From: UBA6168 sp031426435
GTDB lineage: Bacteria; Bacteroidota; Bacteroidia; Chitinophagales; Saprospiraceae
NCBI GenBank assembly: GCA_031426435.1
Contig: JANPLH010000178.1
Span: 1 to 24,998 of the forward strand
DNA: 24,998 nucleotides
Reading direction: 5' to 3'
Shown here: positions 1 through 7,774 of the stretch, one piece after another
Position numbering within the stretch: the first letter of the stretch is position 1
Layout of the letters: every line of letters starts with the position of its first letter
Made by a program: the position numbers and the translations under genes
Notes under the pieces: generated by a model
What the model saw: the letters and a program-made list of their open reading frames with translations, nothing else
Databases searched by the model: none
What the model was told of the DNA's origin: nothing

Positions 1-1593
1 ACCCGCTTCAAGAAACAGGACATCGTGCTGGCCTTTGATGAATGGGTGGAACTGAAAGATGTGTTCACACAGGTCGTCATCTCGCCGCCCCTCGCCAAAA
101 GACCTGAAATCGTGCGTCGCAAAAAGACCATCCAAGTCATCTTCGCCGAGGAAGAGGTGTTTCGGGACAGTGCAACCTACGTCATCAACTTCGGGCAAGC
201 CATCCGGGACATCACGGAGGGCAACGTCGCCCCCGTCACCTTCGTCTTCTCCACGGGCGACTATATTGACTCGCTTTCGGTGGAGGGTACCATCGTAGAT
301 GCCTGGACGGAAAAACCGATGGACAAAACCCTGTTCATGCTCTACGAAAACACCGCCGACTCAGTGGTGCGCACAGAGCGGCCCTTTTATTTTGGGCTAA
401 CGGACAAGGAGGGCAAGTTCAAGGTGAGCAACATGAAATCCGGCAGGTTCAAGGCCGTGGCGCTCAACGACCTCAACCTCAACTACCGCTTCGACAGCGA
501 GTCGGAGCAGATTGGCTTTTTGGACAGCTTACTGGCGCTGAGCGGCGAGGTGGTGGTTGCTCCGCAATTGGATTCGCTGAATCAGGACAGTTTATCCCTT
601 GGGGGCCTGACCGCCGATTCGATGGCCGTGGACAGCCTGAAACCGCCTGTCTTTCAACCAACAGCCCCCCCAATCCCGGTGGTCAACCTGCGCCTTTTCA
701 CCGAAGAAAAATCCCTGTTTTTGCGAAGCAAAGATGCCACGAAATACGGGCGGGTGACGCTCGGCTTCAACCAATTGCCTACTCAAGCCAAGGTCAGTTT
801 CGACAGTGTCGGGCAAGTCGTATTTTTTGAAAATGAAAGGGACTCTATGCGGCTTTGGTACCACCATCCCGTGCAGGACACCGCTTGGCGGGTCTTCGTG
901 CAGCGTGACACGAGCGTGGACACGGTATTGGTAAAAAGCGGCCTCCGTGCAAATTTTTTGGCCACGGCCAAACTCACGACTGCCACCAAACTGACCGGGC
1001 AGCCCGTAAAACTGGCACCGGAGCAGCCGCTCACCATTCCATTCAACAACCCCTTGGCCAGCATCAACACCGCCAACCTGCTGCTACTGGAAGACACTTC
1101 CAAAATTGCCTTGCAGCCCCGCTTGAGCATTGACTCAACGGCGAGGCGCAACCTGCTCGTGCATTATCCCTGGAAAGAAGGCATTGGCTACGAACTGCAA
1201 CTATTGCCCGGCGCTTTGATGGATATTTTTGGCGGAAGCAATGCGGACAGTATTTCACAAAAAGCCAATGCTATGCTGCGCAAAGACTTCGGCTCCATGA
1301 CCCTCAAGGCCGTCGGTCTCGACTCCGCCAAGGCTTACGTGGTGCAGCTCTTGGAAAAGCCCGATGCCCAGCCAATGCGAGTCTGGACCGTAGCCAATGC
1401 GCCCAGTTTTGAGGTAAAGCTGCCCCTTCTTCCACCGGGCACCTATACTGTCGAACTCATTGAGGACACTGATAGAAATGGCCGCTGGACAACAGGCAGC
1501 TATGACTTGCACCGCCAACCGGAGCGCTTCGTGCGCAAGAAGCTGGAAGAACTGCGGGCCAATTGGGAACTCGAGGCGGAAGTGGGATTTTAG
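1..1593 (+). CDS. Ig-like domain envelope protein, 5' end outside the window
   Basis: The reading frame is open from base 1, so the gene begins upstream; 530 residues are visible before the TAG at 1591. The first ~75 residues resemble the end of a bacterial Ig-like (Big_5/SbsA-type) domain: a strand-rich segment with FDEWVELKD, then INFGQAIRDITEGN. Residues ~95-170 look like a small beta-sandwich of the carboxypeptidase-regulatory type (GTIVDAWTEKPM, then GLTDKEGKFKVSNMKSG). The C-terminus carries PGTYTVELIEDTDRNGRW, common in secreted Bacteroidota proteins of this class. A Ser/Asp/Leu-rich linker lies near residues 180-215. The protein is probably secreted or a surface lipoprotein, but the signal peptide is off the window. 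Family assignment is by overall look; no catalytic motif was seen and the function is unknown. Confidence 0.75.
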   Translation, partial: TRFKKQDIVLAFDEWVELKDVFTQVVISPPLAKRPEIVRRKKTIQVIFAEEEVFRDSATYVINFGQAIRDITEGNVAPVTFVFSTGDYIDSLSVEGTIVDAWTEKPMDKTLFMLYENTADSVVRTERPFYFGLTDKEGKFKVSNMKSGRFKAVALNDLNLNYRFDSESEQIGFLDSLLALSGEVVVAPQLDSLNQDSLSLGGLTADSMAVDSLKPPVFQPTAPPIPVVNLRLFTEEKSLFLRSKDATKYGRVTLGFNQLPTQAKVSFDSVGQVVFFENERDSMRLWYHHPVQDTAWRVFVQRDTSVDTVLVKSGLRANFLATAKLTTATKLTGQPVKLAPEQPLTIPFNNPLASINTANLLLLEDTSKIALQPRLSIDSTARRNLLVHYPWKEGIGYELQLLPGALMDIFGGSNADSISQKANAMLRKDFGSMTLKAVGLDSAKAYVVQLLEKPDAQPMRVWTVANAPSFEVKLPLLPPGTYTVELIEDTDRNGRWTTGSYDLHRQPERFVRKKLEELRANWELEAEVGF

Positions 1594-1662
1594 GGATGAG
1601 GAATCAGGGATGAGGGATGAACGCTTGTGAATTTCATCCCTGATTCCTCATCCCTCATCCCT
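1592..1662. repeat. Inverted repeat built from GGGATGA-type heptamers after a stop codon
   Basis: The left arm 1592-1613 is an exact reverse complement of 1634-1655 (22 bp), with a 20-base spacer. Both arms consist of repeated words AGGGATGA/GGAATCA, and one more copy extends the right arm to 1662. The arm begins within the stop codon of the preceding gene. No T-tract follows (CTATTTAATGG), so it is not a standard intrinsic terminator, although the RNA would fold. The heptamer GAGGGAT recurs inside pabB at 24192-24219. Confidence 0.85.
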
Positions 1663-1833
1663 ATTTAATGGTTAAACCTGCGTTAAAGTCTGCCGCATCA
1701 GACCAACCGAAGACTCTATAAACCGTTCATTGACTGCAAGTTGCAGCGGCAATGGCCGTGAAGCCGGAACGAAGCCGTTGTTACATCGCCACAAATCCAG
1801 CGTCTTTACTTTCGATTGGCGAAATGAAAGACG

Positions 1834-1841
1834 TAATTTTG
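1834..1841 (+). promoter_or_regulatory. Candidate -7 box for ompH-1
   Basis: TAATTTTG matches the Bacteroidota -7 consensus TAnnTTTG and lies 49 bases before the ATG at 1891. A convincing -33 TTTG/TTG at the usual distance is not visible; the closest TTG (1816-1818) is too near. The rest of 1663-1890 shows no other gene. Confidence 0.35.
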
Positions 1842-1890
1842 ACGGCGTTCTGAATATTCACCGAATTCACAAAATCAAAAAAAATCAATC

Positions 1891-2406
1891 ATGTTTAAGA
1901 ACACAATCTTTGCACTGTTGCTCACGCTCACTTTTGCCTTCCAGGCCGACGCCCAGCGCATCGCCTACGTGGACGTGAAAACCATCCTCGAAAGCATTGA
2001 CGAATACCAAAAGGCTCAGGCCGAACTGGATAAAGTAGCTGCTACCTGGCGCCAGGAAATCGCCCAAGAGTATGACAATATCAAAGGCCAGTACAACCGC
2101 TACCAGGCCGAACAGGTGTTGATGAGCGACGATGCCCGCAAGAAAAAAGAGGACGAAATCATGGAAATGGAGAAAAAAGTTCGTGAACTGCAAAAGGAAA
2201 AGTTCGGCCCAGAAGGCGCCCTTTTCCAGCGCAGGAAAGAACTCGTACAGCCCATCCAAGACCGTGTCTATGCAGCCATTGAGGACTACGCCAGCGACAA
2301 GGGCTACGACTTCATCTTCGACAAAAGCTCCTCCGCCGGGATGCTCTTCGCCAGCCCCAGCTACGACAAAACGGGCGAGGTGCTGGAGCGGCTGAAGCGG
2401 AAGTAA
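1891..2406 (+). CDS. OmpH/Skp-family periplasmic chaperone (first copy)
   Basis: The 171-residue protein starts with a signal peptide (FALLLTLTFAFQADAQ, cleavage likely after ADA). RIAYVDVKTIL follows, the conserved start of the mature Skp/OmpH fold. Residues ~40-110 are charged and heptad-like (KKKEDEIMEMEKKVRELQKEK), fitting the long coiled-coil arms that hold unfolded outer-membrane proteins. The C-terminal GYDFIFDKSSSAGMLFASP returns to the small beta body. Length is typical. The next gene encodes a paralogue, and tandem ompH genes are common in Bacteroidota, often near bamA, which is not in this window. The ATG at 1891 is chosen because the signal peptide begins there. Confidence 0.9.
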   Translation: MFKNTIFALLLTLTFAFQADAQRIAYVDVKTILESIDEYQKAQAELDKVAATWRQEIAQEYDNIKGQYNRYQAEQVLMSDDARKKKEDEIMEMEKKVRELQKEKFGPEGALFQRRKELVQPIQDRVYAAIEDYASDKGYDFIFDKSSSAGMLFASPSYDKTGEVLERLKRK

Positions 2407-2408
2407 TT

Positions 2409-2503
2409 CACGGTTTCATGGCTCCATTGTTTCATGGTTTCCTTGTAGGAAGTACGCTACCATCGGCAATGAAGCCATGAAACAATGAAGCCATGCAACC
2501 GTG
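2409..2503. repeat. Imperfect 33-bp inverted repeat between the ompH genes
   Basis: Arms 2409-2441 and 2471-2503 are reverse complements with three mismatches, around a 29-base loop. Each arm repeats the words CATGG and CATTGTTTCATGG internally, so it belongs with the other word-repeat inverted repeats in this window. It begins just after the first ompH stop codon (2404-2406). No U-tract follows. It could act as an mRNA-stabilising 3' structure or as a weak transcriptional barrier. Confidence 0.85.
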
Positions 2504-2517
2504 TACAACCTTTTTAC

Positions 2518-2525
2518 TAATTTTG
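2518..2525 (+). promoter_or_regulatory. Candidate -7 box for ompH-2
   Basis: TAATTTTG fits TAnnTTTG and is 60 bases before the ATG at 2586, right after the inverted repeat. No clear -33 element is visible. If it is used, the second ompH gene has its own transcript. It also argues against the upstream in-frame start at 2493. Confidence 0.35.
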
Positions 2526-2585
2526 CGCACTATTAAAATCGGAAAACCCGCTGAAACGGCGAAAGCGCCGGAGGCGAGGCATACC

Positions 2586-3122
2586 ATGAAAAACTTTTCT
2601 CAGACAATGATTAAGACTTTCGTTAAAGCAGGTTTGTTCATCGCCATGCTTTTATCAATTAGCACGGCACAAGCCCAGAAATTTGGATACGTCAACTCTG
2701 CCGCTGTTCTTAGTGAACTGCCAGAGATGAAGCAATTGCAGTCCTCTTTGGAAGCATACCAAACTATTCTCAAAAAGGATGGTGAAGCCAAGGTTTCGGC
2801 TTTTCAAGCAAAACAAGAGGCCGCTGCACAGAAAAAACAACGTGGCGAGATGACGCCCAAGGAAGAGGAAACCGTGACGGCAGAGCTGCAGAAAATGCAG
2901 GAAGAACTCTACGCCTACGGCCAAAAAATGGAGTCCGACCTTGCCTTCAAGCAAGAAAAGGACATGGAACCCATCCTCAACAAAGTGAACACCGCCATCA
3001 AAGATGTGGCCAAGGAAGGTGGCTACCAGTACATCTTCGATGCCCAGTCGGGCGTGCTTCTCTATGCCGACGAAGCCAGCGACGTGACGAAGCTGGTGAA
3101 GGCAAAGCTAGGAATGCAATAA
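2586..3122 (+). CDS. OmpH/Skp-family periplasmic chaperone (second copy)
   Basis: 178 residues if read from ATG 2586; ATG 2607 (MIKTFVKAG) is an alternative. A longer frame opens at 2493, but that would place inverted-repeat and promoter-like DNA inside the gene. The signal peptide is hydrophobic (AGLFIAMLLSISTAQA), followed by KFGYVNSAAVLSELPEM, the OmpH mature N-terminus. A long charged Lys/Glu/Gln segment (~50-120) is coiled-coil-like, then GGYQYIFDAQSGVLLYADE closes the fold. Similarity to the first copy is structural rather than close identity, suggesting an old duplication. Role: holdase for outer-membrane proteins crossing the periplasm. Confidence 0.88.
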   Translation: MKNFSQTMIKTFVKAGLFIAMLLSISTAQAQKFGYVNSAAVLSELPEMKQLQSSLEAYQTILKKDGEAKVSAFQAKQEAAAQKKQRGEMTPKEEETVTAELQKMQEELYAYGQKMESDLAFKQEKDMEPILNKVNTAIKDVAKEGGYQYIFDAQSGVLLYADEASDVTKLVKAKLGMQ

Positions 3123-3181
3123 AAGCTACGAGTGTTGAGTTTCGAGTTGGAGACTGCTCAAGGCAAATAGAAAAATACGAG

Positions 3182-3217
3182 AAGCGGAGCGGCCTACGGG
3201 CTTGCTTCGCTTTTTTT
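3182..3217 (+). terminator. Intrinsic terminator after ompH-2
   Basis: AAGCGGAGC (3182-3190) pairs with GCTTCGCTT (3204-3212) through one G-U pair, with a GC-rich inner loop. Seven T residues (3211-3217) follow. The preceding 3123-3181 contains degenerate GAGTT-like words and no gene. Confidence 0.75.
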
Positions 3218-3249
3218 GTTCAAAAGCCCTATATGCTATCCTATCTTTG
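3215..3249 (+). promoter_or_regulatory. Probable mtaB promoter
   Basis: TTTG at 3215-3218 and TATCTTTG at 3242-3249 match the Bacteroidota -33/-7 pair with a 23-base spacer, at the long end. The -33 box lies in the T-tract of the preceding terminator. Transcription would begin near 3256, which rules out a start at 3257 and supports ATG 3308. Confidence 0.55.
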
Positions 3250-3307
3250 CAATTGAATGTACATGCTGATTCAATCCTTCGTCCCTTCAATGCTTCAATC
3301 CTTACTA

Positions 3308-4654
3308 ATGGCTACGCCAAAATCTGTCGCATTCCATACCCTCGGCTGCAAGCTGAACTACTCGGAGACCTCCAGCATCGGCAGGCTGTTCGAGGATGCT
3401 GGCTATTCGGAGGTGGACTTCGAGGCCGGGGCCGATATTTATGTCATCAACACCTGTTCCGTAACGGACTTTGCCGACCGCAAGTGCCGCCAAATCGTGC
3501 GGCGGGCGCTGCGCAAATCGCCGAATGCCAGCGTTGTCGTCGTCGGCTGCTACGCCCAACTCAAGCCGCAGGAGATTGCCGAGATACCCGGCGTTGACCT
3601 CGTACTGGGCGCTTCGGAGAAGTTCCGCATCCTCGACTTTGTGGACAACCTGAGCAAGGCCCCCGGCAAAGGCATGGTGCAAGCGGGTGAAGTAAAGGAG
3701 GCAAACACCTTCACCCATGCCTTTAGCTTCGGCGACCGCACCCGCTCGTTCCTCAAGGTGCAGGACGGCTGCGACTACAAATGCACATTCTGCACCATCC
3801 CCCTCGCCCGTGGCGCCAGCCGCAGCGACACCGTGGAGAGCGTGGTGGCCAATGCCCAAAAAATTGCGGAAATGGGTGTGAAAGAAGTCGTGCTGACGGG
3901 CGTAAACATCGGCGACTTCGGCAATGGGACGGAGGTCATTGAAGGCATGAAGCCTAAAAAAGAGGCGCTTTTTATAGACCTGATAAAGGAACTGGACAAA
4001 GTTGAGGAAATCGAGCGCTTTCGCATTTCGAGCATCGAGCCGAACCTCTGCAATGAAGAAGTGATTGAGTTTGTGGCGCAGAGCGAACGGTTCATGCCGC
4101 ATTTTCACATCCCATTGCAAAGCGGCAACAATAAGCAATTGGCCGCCATGCGCCGCCGCTACCGCCGAGAACTTTACGCCGAGCGGGTAGCGCTCATCAA
4201 GCAGCACATGCCCCATTGCTGCATCGGTGTGGACGTGATAGTGGGCTTCCCCGGCGAGACGGAGGAGGATTTTCTGGAAACCTACCTTTACCTCAACGAA
4301 TTGGACGTGTCATACCTGCACGTGTTCACCTACTCCGAGCGCCCGAACACGCCCGCTGCCGAGATGCTCGACCCCGTGTCGATGCAAGAGCGCCGCAAGC
4401 GGAACGAGATGCTGACGATCCTTTCGGAGAAAAAACGCCGCCATTTTTACCAACAGTTTTTGGGTAAAACGAGGCTCGTGCTGTTCGAAAAAAGCTCGGT
4501 ACCGGGTCGCATGTCGGGCTTCACGGACAATTACATCAGGGTGGATTTGCCACTGGATGAGGAGGCCATCAATACTATACAGCCTGTGCAGCTCAATGCC
4601 ATAAATGCCAACGGACTGATGGAGGTGTTTGAGCAAGAGGCGGTTAGGGGGTGA
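3308..4654 (+). CDS. mtaB: tRNA t6A37 methylthiotransferase MtaB
   Basis: Radical-SAM methylthiotransferase that turns t6A37 into ms2t6A37 in tRNAs reading ANN codons. 448 residues from ATG 3308; upstream in-frame ATGs exist, but the promoter sits just before 3257 and MATPKSVAFHTLGCKLN is a normal family start. The N-terminal domain has the three cysteines for the auxiliary 4Fe-4S cluster (Cys14 in GCKLN, Cys50 in NTCSVT, Cys81 in GCYAQ). The radical-SAM motif is Cys155-x3-Cys159-x2-Cys162 (GCDYKCTFC). GVDVIVGFPGETEEDF and VFTYSERPNTPA are typical of the central barrel, and a TRAM-like segment ends the protein. The GCK signature favours MtaB over MiaB or RimO. The HD-domain gene follows 40 bases downstream. 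Confidence 0.93.
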   Translation: MATPKSVAFHTLGCKLNYSETSSIGRLFEDAGYSEVDFEAGADIYVINTCSVTDFADRKCRQIVRRALRKSPNASVVVVGCYAQLKPQEIAEIPGVDLVLGASEKFRILDFVDNLSKAPGKGMVQAGEVKEANTFTHAFSFGDRTRSFLKVQDGCDYKCTFCTIPLARGASRSDTVESVVANAQKIAEMGVKEVVLTGVNIGDFGNGTEVIEGMKPKKEALFIDLIKELDKVEEIERFRISSIEPNLCNEEVIEFVAQSERFMPHFHIPLQSGNNKQLAAMRRRYRRELYAERVALIKQHMPHCCIGVDVIVGFPGETEEDFLETYLYLNELDVSYLHVFTYSERPNTPAAEMLDPVSMQERRKRNEMLTILSEKKRRHFYQQFLGKTRLVLFEKSSVPGRMSGFTDNYIRVDLPLDEEAINTIQPVQLNAINANGLMEVFEQEAVRG

Positions 4655-4663
4655 CCCCGTCAG

Positions 4664-4689
4664 CCGTCCACCGTTATCCGTCCACCGTT
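4664..4689. repeat. Tandem 14-base word repeat in the mtaB-HD spacer
   Basis: CCGTCCACCGTT occurs at 4664-4675 and again at 4678-4689, a period of 14 (two heptads). It fills most of the 40-base spacer between two genes that are probably cotranscribed. It has the same style as the other junction repeats but a different word. Confidence 0.8.
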
Positions 4690-4694
4690 TAAAA

Positions 4695-5918
4695 ATGAGC
4701 AAAAGAAAAATCTTCAACGACCCCGTCTATGGCTTCACGAGCCTGCCGCACGGCATCCTAATGGACTTGGTGGACCATCCCTATTTCCAGCGGTTGCGGC
4801 GCATCAAGCAGGTGAGCCTCACGCACTACGTGTATCCTGGGGCGCTGCACACCCGCTTCCACCATGCGCTGGGGGCACTGCACCTGATGGGGCAAGCGAT
4901 TGAGGTGTTGCGGAGCAAGGACGTGGACATCACCGACGAGGAAGCAGAGGCCGTGAGCATTGCCATCCTGCTGCACGACATCGGGCATGGGCCGTTCTCG
5001 CACACGCTGGAGCATACGCTCATCAACGTCCATCACGAGGAGGTTTCGCTGCGCTTCATGGAGCGGCTGAACGAAATCTATGGGGGAAAACTGGCGCTCG
5101 CCATCCGCATTTTCAAGGACGAATACCCAAAGAAATTCCTGCACCAACTCGTCTCTGGCCAGCTCGACATGGACCGCATGGACTACCTCAACCGGGACAG
5201 CTATTTCACGGGCGTGTCGGAGGGTGTCATCGGTTTTGACCGCATCATCAAGATGCTGGCAGTGCACGATGGCGAATTAGCCGTGGAAGAGAAAGGCGTT
5301 TATTCCATCGAAAAATTCCTCATCGCAAGGCGGCTCATGTACTGGCAGGTTTACTTGCACAAGACTGTGCTGGCAGCCGAGCAAATGCTGATAAAAACGC
5401 TCCAACGGGCGAAGGAATTGGCCATGCTCGGCGAACAATTGGACGTGCCGAAAAGCCTTGCTTTTTTCCTTTACCGAAATATTTCGCTTGATGATTTTGA
5501 CGCCAATTTGGAGGAGATGCTGGGCCACTTCGCCCGCTTGGATGATTACGACATTGCCTCGGCCCTGAAAAGCTTCACCGACCACCAAGACCCGTTGTTG
5601 GCCTATCTCGCCAGCAGCATCGTTGACCGCCGCATTTTCAGGATTGAACTGAAAAACCTGCCCTTCGAGCCGGGGTATATGGAGGAGGTAAAAAAACGGG
5701 TGGAGGCCAAGCTCAGCCATTTCCCAGAAGGGAGCCTCGACTACCTCATCATGTCAGGCGACCAGACGAACCATGCCTACAACACCGCCAAGGACGAAAT
5801 CAAAATCCTGTACAAGGATGGCTCGGTGCTGCCCATCTCGCAGGTGACGGACTTTGGTTTGCAGACGAATGTGACGAGGAAATACTACCTCTGCTACCCG
5901 AAGTCGGCGACTGCTTAA
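4695..5918 (+). CDS. HD-domain phosphohydrolase (SAMHD1/dGTPase-like, COG1078 type)
   Basis: 407 residues from ATG 4695; the longer frame from 4629 overlaps the mtaB end and the repeat, so it was not chosen. The N-terminus DPVYGFTSLPHGILMDLVDHPYFQRLRRIKQ is the classic start of this family. Metal-binding residues are visible: His57 in TRFHHALG, His94-Asp95 in LLHDIGHGPFSH, and the LDMDRMDYLNRD box at 157-168. Members studied elsewhere hydrolyse dNTPs or related nucleotides; the substrate here is unknown. The second half is a helical extension typical of the family. Cytoplasmic; probably cotranscribed with mtaB, with no obvious functional link. Confidence 0.88.
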   Translation: MSKRKIFNDPVYGFTSLPHGILMDLVDHPYFQRLRRIKQVSLTHYVYPGALHTRFHHALGALHLMGQAIEVLRSKDVDITDEEAEAVSIAILLHDIGHGPFSHTLEHTLINVHHEEVSLRFMERLNEIYGGKLALAIRIFKDEYPKKFLHQLVSGQLDMDRMDYLNRDSYFTGVSEGVIGFDRIIKMLAVHDGELAVEEKGVYSIEKFLIARRLMYWQVYLHKTVLAAEQMLIKTLQRAKELAMLGEQLDVPKSLAFFLYRNISLDDFDANLEEMLGHFARLDDYDIASALKSFTDHQDPLLAYLASSIVDRRIFRIELKNLPFEPGYMEEVKKRVEAKLSHFPEGSLDYLIMSGDQTNHAYNTAKDEIKILYKDGSVLPISQVTDFGLQTNVTRKYYLCYPKSATA

Positions 5919-5927
5919 AGTCATGGC

Positions 5928-5955
5928 TTGTGTTCGGTTTTGATTGGTAACTTTG
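5928..5955 (+). promoter_or_regulatory. Promoter candidate for the SUMF1-fold gene
   Basis: TTG at 5928-5930, a 17-base spacer and TAACTTTG at 5948-5955 match the Bacteroidota promoter well. A transcript from here would carry a leader of about 155 bases to ATG 6119. That leader (5960-6118) is very AT-rich, with A and T runs, and contains no visible gene. Confidence 0.5.
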
Positions 5956-6118
5956 GGGCTGTATGAAGTGAAGATTTGTTTTAGCAAAATGTCGTTGCGT
6001 TTATTTTTATTAAATATTAATCGCCATAGGTTTATTAATTAAATCAGGTAAATTTTTAAAAAAAATATCGCAAACGCCTTATTTTACAATACTTTTCAAA
6101 ATAAAAAGCGACATAAAA

Positions 6119-7054
6119 ATGAATAAATTGTTGCGTTTAAAAATATCGGCTATATGCGCTTTCACGTTTTTATTAATCCATAAAAATGAGGCGCAGAACC
6201 CCAACTTGCTCACGCAAGAAATACCCGGCACCAAGGTCAGTTTCCAACTGGCACTCGTGCCCGGCGGCAGCTTTCAGATGGGCAGCGAAGGGCAGCAGCG
6301 CACCATACAATTGGACAGCTTTTGGATGGGCACCACGGAGGTCGGCTACGACCAGTTCATTGTTTTTCAACAAAAACAACTTGACTCGGACGCTACTGCG
6401 CACCCAAACCGACCCTATACCACCGATGCCATCAGTCGCCCGACGCCACAGTATATTGACTACACCTACGGCATGGGCAAATCGGGTTTCCCAGTTGTGA
6501 GCATGACCCAACAAGCGGCCCTGCGCTACTGCCTTTGGCTTTATACGAAAACGGGAGTTTTCTATCGGCTGCCAACGGAAGCTGAATGGGAGTTTGCTTG
6601 CCGCACCGGGCAATTGAACCCAGAAGAATTAAAAGAGGCTGCATGGTTCTTCGACAACAGCTTTGAGAAATACCATGAATTGGCGCAGAAAAAGCCCAAC
6701 AGCCTCGGCATGTACGACATGTTGGGCAACGTGGCCGAGTGGACGCTCGATTTTTACGATGAGGAATACCTGAAAAACATCCAAGGCGACCCCGCCATGA
6801 ACCCTTGGGTGGAACCCACCAAGCGCCATTCCCGCACCGTGAAAGGCGGCTCGTACGACAGCAACGCCGAGGAATGTACTTGCGCCTATCGGAAAAAATC
6901 GGAGCCGAAATGGCAGGCCCGTGACCCGCAAATACCCAAGAGCAAATGGTGGAACCCCGACTCGCCTTTCGTGGGGTTCCGGCTCGTGCGGCCCCTGAAG
7001 CCGATGACGGTGGAAGAGGTGGCGGCATTTTTTGCGAAAGCAATAAAAGACTGA
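6119..7054 (+). CDS. Secreted SUMF1/FGE-fold protein, probably non-catalytic
   Basis: 311 residues with a signal-like N-terminus (LKISAICAFTFLLIHKNEAQ). The formylglycine-generating-enzyme fold is clear: ALVPGGSFQMGSEG, FWMGTTEVGYDQF, YRLPTEAEWEFACR, LGNVAEWTLDFY, KGGSYDSNAEECTCAYR and FVGFRLVRP. In true sulfatase-modifying enzymes two active-site cysteines lie in a GGSF-x-C-x4-C segment. Here the first aligns with Ser and only the second position has Cys (an extra Cys sits two residues on). A copper-dependent FGE reaction is therefore doubtful. Many Bacteroidota use this fold in envelope or gliding proteins (GldJ/GldK-like). The ICMT-like gene starts 18 bases downstream, so the two are probably cotranscribed. 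Confidence 0.85.
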   Translation: MNKLLRLKISAICAFTFLLIHKNEAQNPNLLTQEIPGTKVSFQLALVPGGSFQMGSEGQQRTIQLDSFWMGTTEVGYDQFIVFQQKQLDSDATAHPNRPYTTDAISRPTPQYIDYTYGMGKSGFPVVSMTQQAALRYCLWLYTKTGVFYRLPTEAEWEFACRTGQLNPEELKEAAWFFDNSFEKYHELAQKKPNSLGMYDMLGNVAEWTLDFYDEEYLKNIQGDPAMNPWVEPTKRHSRTVKGGSYDSNAEECTCAYRKKSEPKWQARDPQIPKSKWWNPDSPFVGFRLVRPLKPMTVEEVAAFFAKAIKD

Positions 7055-7072
7055 CAATCAATTGCGTAGCAA

Positions 7073-7663
7073 ATGAAATACTACCTACTTGTTTTCTTCT
7101 TCGCTTACGTCATGCTCACCATGCTGCTGCCCCGTTGGCGCATGAAGCGGGCCACCGGGCAAGAGGTTTTCGTGGTACCAAGTGACGACTCGGCGCAGGG
7201 TTTCATCGGTCGCATGTTCAAGCTGCTGTTCGGGCTGGCATTTGTGGCGCTGGTCGTCCATGCTTTTGCTCCGCAATGGGAGCTATACCTGCTACCCGCC
7301 GATTTTTTGATGACTAAAACGACGCTTTGGATTGGGCTGGTACTGCTGCACGCCTCGCTGGTGCTGGTGCTCGTTGCGCAAGCGCAAATGGCCCGCTCGT
7401 GGCGGGTTGGTTTCGATGAAAAAGCCAAGACAGAACTGGTGACGAGCGGCCTGTTCCGCTACTCCCGCAACCCCGTTTTCGTGGGAATGCTGCTCACCAT
7501 GTTCGGCCTTTTTTTGGTGCTACCCAATGCCCTCACACTGCTGGCGGCTGCCCTGACTTGGACAGTGTTGCAAATACAGGTGCGGATGGAGGAGGCGTAT
7601 TTGCTGAATGCACAAGGCGAGGCTTATATGGCTTACATGAAAAGGGTTCGGAGATGGTTTTAG
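7073..7663 (+). CDS. ICMT/PEMT-family membrane methyltransferase
   Basis: 196 residues with four or so hydrophobic segments (residues ~2-20, 45-65, 82-105 and 133-165). The C-terminal signature of the isoprenylcysteine carboxyl methyltransferase / phospholipid methyltransferase superfamily is present: LVTSGLFRYSRNPVFVGMLL, a conserved glutamate pair RMEEAYL, and GEAYMAYMKRVRRWF. Such proteins use SAM to methylate lipid-like or prenyl-type substrates at the membrane; the substrate in bacteria is mostly unknown. The gene sits 18 bases after the SUMF1-fold gene and is likely translated from the same mRNA. Confidence 0.85.
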   Translation: MKYYLLVFFFAYVMLTMLLPRWRMKRATGQEVFVVPSDDSAQGFIGRMFKLLFGLAFVALVVHAFAPQWELYLLPADFLMTKTTLWIGLVLLHASLVLVLVAQAQMARSWRVGFDEKAKTELVTSGLFRYSRNPVFVGMLLTMFGLFLVLPNALTLLAAALTWTVLQIQVRMEEAYLLNAQGEAYMAYMKRVRRWF

Positions 7664-7720
7664 GTTAGGCCGGACACCATTTTTCCAAACAAAATCTTAA
7701 TCCACGCTCCTGCCCTCGCC

Positions 7721-7746
7721 TTGCACGTACAAACCCCTTAAATTTG
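7721..7746 (+). promoter_or_regulatory. Promoter candidate for the thioredoxin-like gene
   Basis: TAAATTTG at 7739-7746 is a perfect TAnnTTTG and lies 28 bases before ATG 7775. TTG at 7721-7723 could serve as -33, although the 15-base spacer is short. Confidence 0.45.
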
Positions 7747-7774
7747 CAGGCTAATTCAAAAACTTTCCCAAAAT

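Noticed and set aside
1730..1978. Plus-strand frame of 82 codons before and into ompH-1
   Set aside because: It overlaps the ompH start out of frame and has a non-protein-like composition rich in Arg, Cys and Ser.
3305..4216. Minus-strand frame of 303 codons opposite mtaB
   Set aside because: A long antisense shadow caused by GC-rich codon use of mtaB, whose family motifs are unambiguous.
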